Shown here: positions 6,273-7,311 of the stretch, piece by piece
Layout: each line of letters starts with the position of its first letter
Numbering within the stretch: position 1 is the stretch's first letter
Position numbers and translations under genes: made by a program
The notes under the pieces: model-generated
Databases searched by the model: none
What the model was told of the DNA's origin: nothing
What the model saw: only the letters and a program-made list of their open reading frames with translations
Assembly: GCA_963922495.1 (NCBI GenBank)
Contig: CAWUIH010000069.1
Coordinates: 1 to 7,311 of the forward strand
Direction of reading: 5' to 3'
Origin: CAWUIH01 sp963922495
GTDB taxonomy: Bacteria; Pseudomonadota; Gammaproteobacteria; Coxiellales; Coxiellaceae
Length of the DNA stretch: 7,311 nucleotides

Positions 6273-7244
6273 ATGCTCGAATCCATTTTAACCGCTGCTA
6301 ATGAAATTTATACCCAAGTAGAGACTTATTTGGCCAACGACGCTCAGGTCACGTTACTCTCGCAACGATTACAAGAAACCATGAAAGCAATACAGGGGTT
6401 ACCCGGTATCGCCGGTGGTAAAAAGTATGAAGCCCCGCTGAAAAGCTTATCAGAGTGGGTCACGGATGCGCGTACATTAGTGAACCGATTGGTCGCAAAA
6501 CGCAAGCAATTATTGGGCGGTCTGTATACGTTTGCAATGGCCCGAAATATCAAAAAGGAACTCGACACGATCAATCAACGCCTGCGTGATATCGCAATGA
6601 CATTTGGCTTAGGCGCACAAGCCCAGCAGATCATGGATCGGGAGAGAGATCGGAAAGCGTTCGAGCAAGACCAGAAGCATCGTGACGCTGAATTCACCCG
6701 CTTAGTGCAGAATCAAGACGCGATCCTATCAGCGATTCAAAGCGGGGATCAAGCGTTGCGTGACGAGTTAGCGCAAGCCTTAGCAGACGCGGCTCCGCCG
6801 GTGAGTCAGACGGTGGTGCTGGCGGAAGGGGCCACCGTGGATGAGAAAGGTAAGGTGACGTATACGGAAGCACGCGTTCAGCTGGGAGACGTTAACGTAC
6901 TGGAAAATGCCAGCCCGCAGGATATGGCTAACCTGAAAGCCGCGATGAAATTCCAGCATGACTTCATCGCTGACCGTGTGCTCACCGAATCGACTTTCTT
7001 GAATAAGCTAAAGCATGAGCTCACCGTGGTCAGTCGAGGAGCACACGTCAAAGGAGAGGTCAAAGTTAGGAAAGCTGATGTGAGCGGAGGAGGGGTGACT
7101 TTACAAGAAAGAAGACAAGTCCCACCGAGTCAAAGTCCTGCGCTTTTCAAATCGTCTGATCAAAAACACGATAATGCTCGCCCTGCGGACCAGCCTGAGG
7201 AAAAAAAAAGCGTGTCCACCTGCCGCTTGTGCCACCTGATGTAA
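6273..7244 (+). CDS. MLKL/HeLo/Bell-like four-helix-bundle effector with HET-s-like repeats and CaaX-like tail
   Basis: A putative membrane-disrupting cell-death effector, 323 residues from the start chosen by AAAGGA at 6259-6264. Residues about 2-113 form an amphipathic four-helix bundle whose pattern follows the MLKL N-terminal domain: a hydrophobic first helix, QVTLLSQRLQ, LKSLSEWVTDARTLVNRL, then LYTFAMARNIKKELDTINQRL. Residues about 114-172 (RERDRKAFEQD onward) resemble the MLKL brace helix. Residues 174-278 are the module shared with the 1077-1601 protein. It has block 1 (179-206, ending TEARVQLGD), a helical segment (about 212-249) and block 2 (250-273, starting LTVVSRGAHVKG). A disordered tail ends CRLCHLM, CaaX-like with a second Cys at 317. 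No membrane span or signal peptide is visible. By analogy, the NLR would template the two blocks and release the bundle. An alternative reading is a secreted effector prenylated in a eukaryotic host; EEKK near the C-terminus would suit a Dot/Icm-type signal. Bundle assignment is moderate; the mechanism is inference. Confidence 0.75.
   Translation: MLESILTAANEIYTQVETYLANDAQVTLLSQRLQETMKAIQGLPGIAGGKKYEAPLKSLSEWVTDARTLVNRLVAKRKQLLGGLYTFAMARNIKKELDTINQRLRDIAMTFGLGAQAQQIMDRERDRKAFEQDQKHRDAEFTRLVQNQDAILSAIQSGDQALRDELAQALADAAPPVSQTVVLAEGATVDEKGKVTYTEARVQLGDVNVLENASPQDMANLKAAMKFQHDFIADRVLTESTFLNKLKHELTVVSRGAHVKGEVKVRKADVSGGGVTLQERRQVPPSQSPALFKSSDQKHDNARPADQPEEKKSVSTCRLCHLM
6792..7106 (+). repeat. Second copy of the paralogous module (first copy 1119-1436)
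   Basis: This DNA encodes the module shared with bases 1119-1436; the two differ by one codon in length. Identity is concentrated in the two valine-rich blocks (19 of 33 and 16 of 31 residues) and low in the helical spacer. That pattern suggests the blocks are the constrained part. The nucleotide sequences are well diverged, so this is an old duplication, not a recent one. Confidence 0.8.
7201..7209 (+). repeat. A9 homopolymer, slippery site before the CaaX tail
   Basis: Nine adenines are read GAA AAA AAA AGC (E-K-K-S), giving A AAA AAA at 7202-7208 in the same phase as the tract at 1537-1545. A -1 slip replaces the Cys tail with a longer tail running to TGA 7283-7285. A +1 slip gives a short tail ending at a TGA within 7238-7240. 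Either one removes CHLM. Confidence 0.6.
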
Positions 7245-7281
7245 CGCAGGGTCGATCCCCCATAAGCGCTAACCTAAGTGA

Positions 7282-7311
7282 TTGACAAAAGTATTTTGGT
7301 TCAGTTAGGAT
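7282..7311 (+). promoter_or_regulatory. Sigma70-like promoter at the right edge
   Basis: A consensus TTGACA (7282-7287), an 18-nt spacer and TAGGAT (7306-7311) suggest a promoter for a gene beyond the window. CCTAA (7273-7277) and TTAGG (7305-7309) form a small inverted pair around it, possibly an operator but too short to rely on. No terminator hairpin is evident between the effector stop and this site. Confidence 0.4.

Overview
The window reads as accessory DNA from a bacterium. It has Shine-Dalgarno and sigma70-type signals, an IS transposase, and protein families typical of eukaryote-associated lineages. An intracellular gammaproteobacterium, for example of the Legionellales, would fit the NB-ARC/TPR protein, the MLKL-like helical bundle and the CaaX-like C-termini. 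That placement is inference; nothing in the window fixes the taxon.

Layout, all on the + strand. Bases 3-863 hold the 3' part of a DDE transposase cut by the window edge. Bases 864-1076 are non-coding, probably the distal end of that element. Bases 1077-1601 encode a short protein that is the C-terminal half only of a two-part effector. It lost, or never had, the N-terminal half; the adjacent IS suggests 5' truncation. Bases 1574-5638 encode a 1354-residue NLR-like STAND ATPase: a short valine-periodic N-terminus, NB-ARC, winged helix, a disordered linker and a long TPR array. It overlaps the previous gene by 28 nt. Bases 5639-6191 have no convincing gene but end in a good sigma70-type promoter. 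Bases 6273-7244 encode the full-length effector: an MLKL/HeLo/Bell-like four-helix bundle with brace helix, then the module shared with the 1077-1601 protein, then a CaaX-like tail. A further promoter-like sequence begins at the right edge.

Taken together, the genes resemble NLR-plus-executioner cell-death pairs such as fungal NWD2/HET-S, animal RIPK3/MLKL and bacterial Bell-domain/NLR pairs with amyloid signalling motifs. The shared effector module contains two valine-periodic blocks, one very close to the core of the HET-s prion-domain repeat. The NLR N-terminus carries a related hexad-periodic stretch. This suggests that the oligomerised NLR templates the effector's beta-solenoid and releases the helical bundle to attack a membrane.

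Two twists look new. Both effector-type proteins end in farnesylation-type CaaX sequences (CTLQ, CHLM) with a second nearby cysteine. Both genes also carry an A9 tract in the same codon phase just before that tail. A -1 slip there removes the CaaX box. In the upstream gene the same slip fuses the module in frame to the NLR. Everything here is from reading the sequence; no database search was run.
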